A DNA stretch of 64,000 bases. It comes from Ziziphus jujuba (taxonomy: Eukaryota; Streptophyta; Magnoliopsida; Rosales; Rhamnaceae). The stretch covers positions 17,221,001 through 17,285,000 of the forward strand of contig NC_083386.1 of NCBI RefSeq assembly GCF_031755915.1, in the 5' to 3' direction. How positions within the stretch are numbered: the first letter of the stretch is position 1; the number at the start of each line of letters is the position of its first letter. The notes below the pieces were generated by a model, which searched no databases, was not told the origin of the DNA, and was given only the letters and a program-made list of their open reading frames with translations. Positions 63,002-64,000 of this stretch are shown one piece after another. Position numbers and translations under genes: made by a program.

Positions 63002-64000
63002 AGTGTGGCAATTTTGCCACTTGATGGTGCATGTCATCGGCTAGCATGCACACCTTGGTATCAAATCCTTTCCTTTTATGAGTTTATATTTTTTGTATGT
63101 TTTAAATTGATTCAAGGTATATTTTGATAATGTTTTGTGCCTAAGTTATGTATGCAAAATTATAGGCAAAATTATGCACAAAAGAGTAGGAATGTTATGC
63201 TTGAAGTGCCTATGGTGCTGGATTCATAATTTCCAGCAACATAGTTCCACTATTTATCTTATATCTCAGGTTGCAAATGGAATTTTGGGCTGAAATTTTG
63301 AGGGATGTCTACAGACATATATAGAAGACTATGGTTTAAATTTCAGGTCAAAATGACATGGGAAAGTCCATTTTCTATTCCAAACAGATTGCTGTATCTG
63401 ATGGGCCCAGTATGCAGAGTATGGGCCAGTTTTGGAGCTGTTTGGCCCATGATTCGGTTCCAGAACTTTCCTAGCTCTTGGAACAATATTTATTGATAAC
63501 CAAGGATGCTTCAAACCAAGTTTCATAAGCAGATACAAAGGGGAACTAAGTAGGTGAAGCTAGTTTGGTTGTTTACCCAAACTAGTTAAACAATAGGAAC
63601 TTAGTTCAAACCATGTGCCACTTTTTACTATATTTGGAATAGACATGTTGCAGCTGGTTTTTGACTCTTTTGTGTATGAAAAGTTAGGTGTTGACCATTT
63701 TACTTTTTAAATTTCAAATACTTTACTCATTTTGTAAGCTCACATGCTTGGCATATGTGAACTAGTTGTAATTTCAATCTTATATTGTAAAATGAATGAA
63801 ATGGCTACACATCTAAGCCTTATTTTCAAAAAGGCCAACGTGTTCCTCTTCTTCTTATCTCTTCTTCAACACCTTAGAACACTTTAGGAACCCTAAAAAC
63901 CAGAAAACACCATAACCAAAACCTAAAAACACAACTCACACACAACCATTCCCAAGAGCATCACCAAAAGCTTGCTTGTTGCTAACACTTCAAGCTAGCT
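62996..64000 (+). repeat. 3' LTR of the young copia element (truncated by window)
   Basis: Matches 57845-58849 almost base for base. Differences I found include sites near 63294, 63393, 63453, 63498, 63530 and 63754-63778. The last 31 or so bases and the right flank lie outside the window. Confidence 0.92.

Larger units (their letters stand above)
57810..64000 (+). mobile_element. Young Ty1/copia LTR retrotransposon, nearly intact (3' end outside window)
   Basis: 5' LTR 57845-58880, PBS AGTGGTATCAGAGC, a long gag-pol frame 59015-63001 and a 3' LTR from 62996 that runs off the window. The LTRs differ at only about half a dozen sites over the roughly 1 kb I compared, so the insertion is recent. 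A 35-nt copy of the internal 3' end (57810-57844) sits outside the 5' LTR. The same family left a solo LTR at 47804-48689. Confidence 0.92.

Noticed and set aside
1..64000. CRISPR arrays, bacterial operons, rRNA or tRNA genes
   Set aside because: No regularly spaced repeats or recognisable RNA gene sequences were found; the content is clearly plant nuclear.

Overview
This is a plant nuclear window, AT-rich and repeat-dense. The one host gene with a plausibly intact reading frame is a six-exon gene for the mitochondrial FAD-dependent glycerol-3-phosphate dehydrogenase (SDP6 type). Its GT-AG introns, its similarity to plant SDP6, the plant LTR-retrotransposon families and an endogenous caulimovirid point to a eudicot. 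I cannot name the species from sequence alone.

Layout. 1-3141: 3' part of an endogenous pararetrovirus (protease, reverse transcriptase, RNase H) broken by one frameshift. 3399-4240: foldback element. 5517-8390 and 8400-10374 plus 22100-22660: two diverged copies of one unclassified element in opposite orientation. The second copy is split by an old 11.7-kb Ty3/gypsy element of Tat/Ogre type (10375-22099), which carries a decayed antisense ORF with a still recognisable intron. 23275-26000: long-TIR element with another element nested in it, next to the SDP6 promoter. 26266-31158: SDP6. 31758-34881: minus-strand gag-protease-only LTR element. 35036-36398: long-TIR element carrying what looks like the 5' end of a plastid fibrillin (PAP) gene. 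About 38000-44952: decayed minus-strand Ty1/copia element. 46584-57650: a second minus-strand copia relic, interrupted by a solo LTR (47804-48689, perfect target duplication) and a Ty3/gypsy element (48881-56898, perfect target duplication). 57810-64000: a young Ty1/copia element, nearly intact, whose 3' LTR runs off the window.

How it fits together. About 80 percent of the window can be assigned to transposable elements or viral insertions. The nesting gives a relative chronology: old copia relics first, then the gypsy element and solo LTR, then the young copia with LTRs that differ at only a handful of sites. SDP6 sits in an element-poor island of roughly 5.7 kb; the nearest element edges are about 0.55 kb upstream of the ATG and 0.6 kb downstream of the stop. 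I saw no CRISPR, tRNA or rRNA gene. The most useful observations are the antisense intron-bearing ORF in the Tat element, the captured fibrillin fragment, and the 35-nt internal sequence attached to the outer edge of the young copia 5' LTR.
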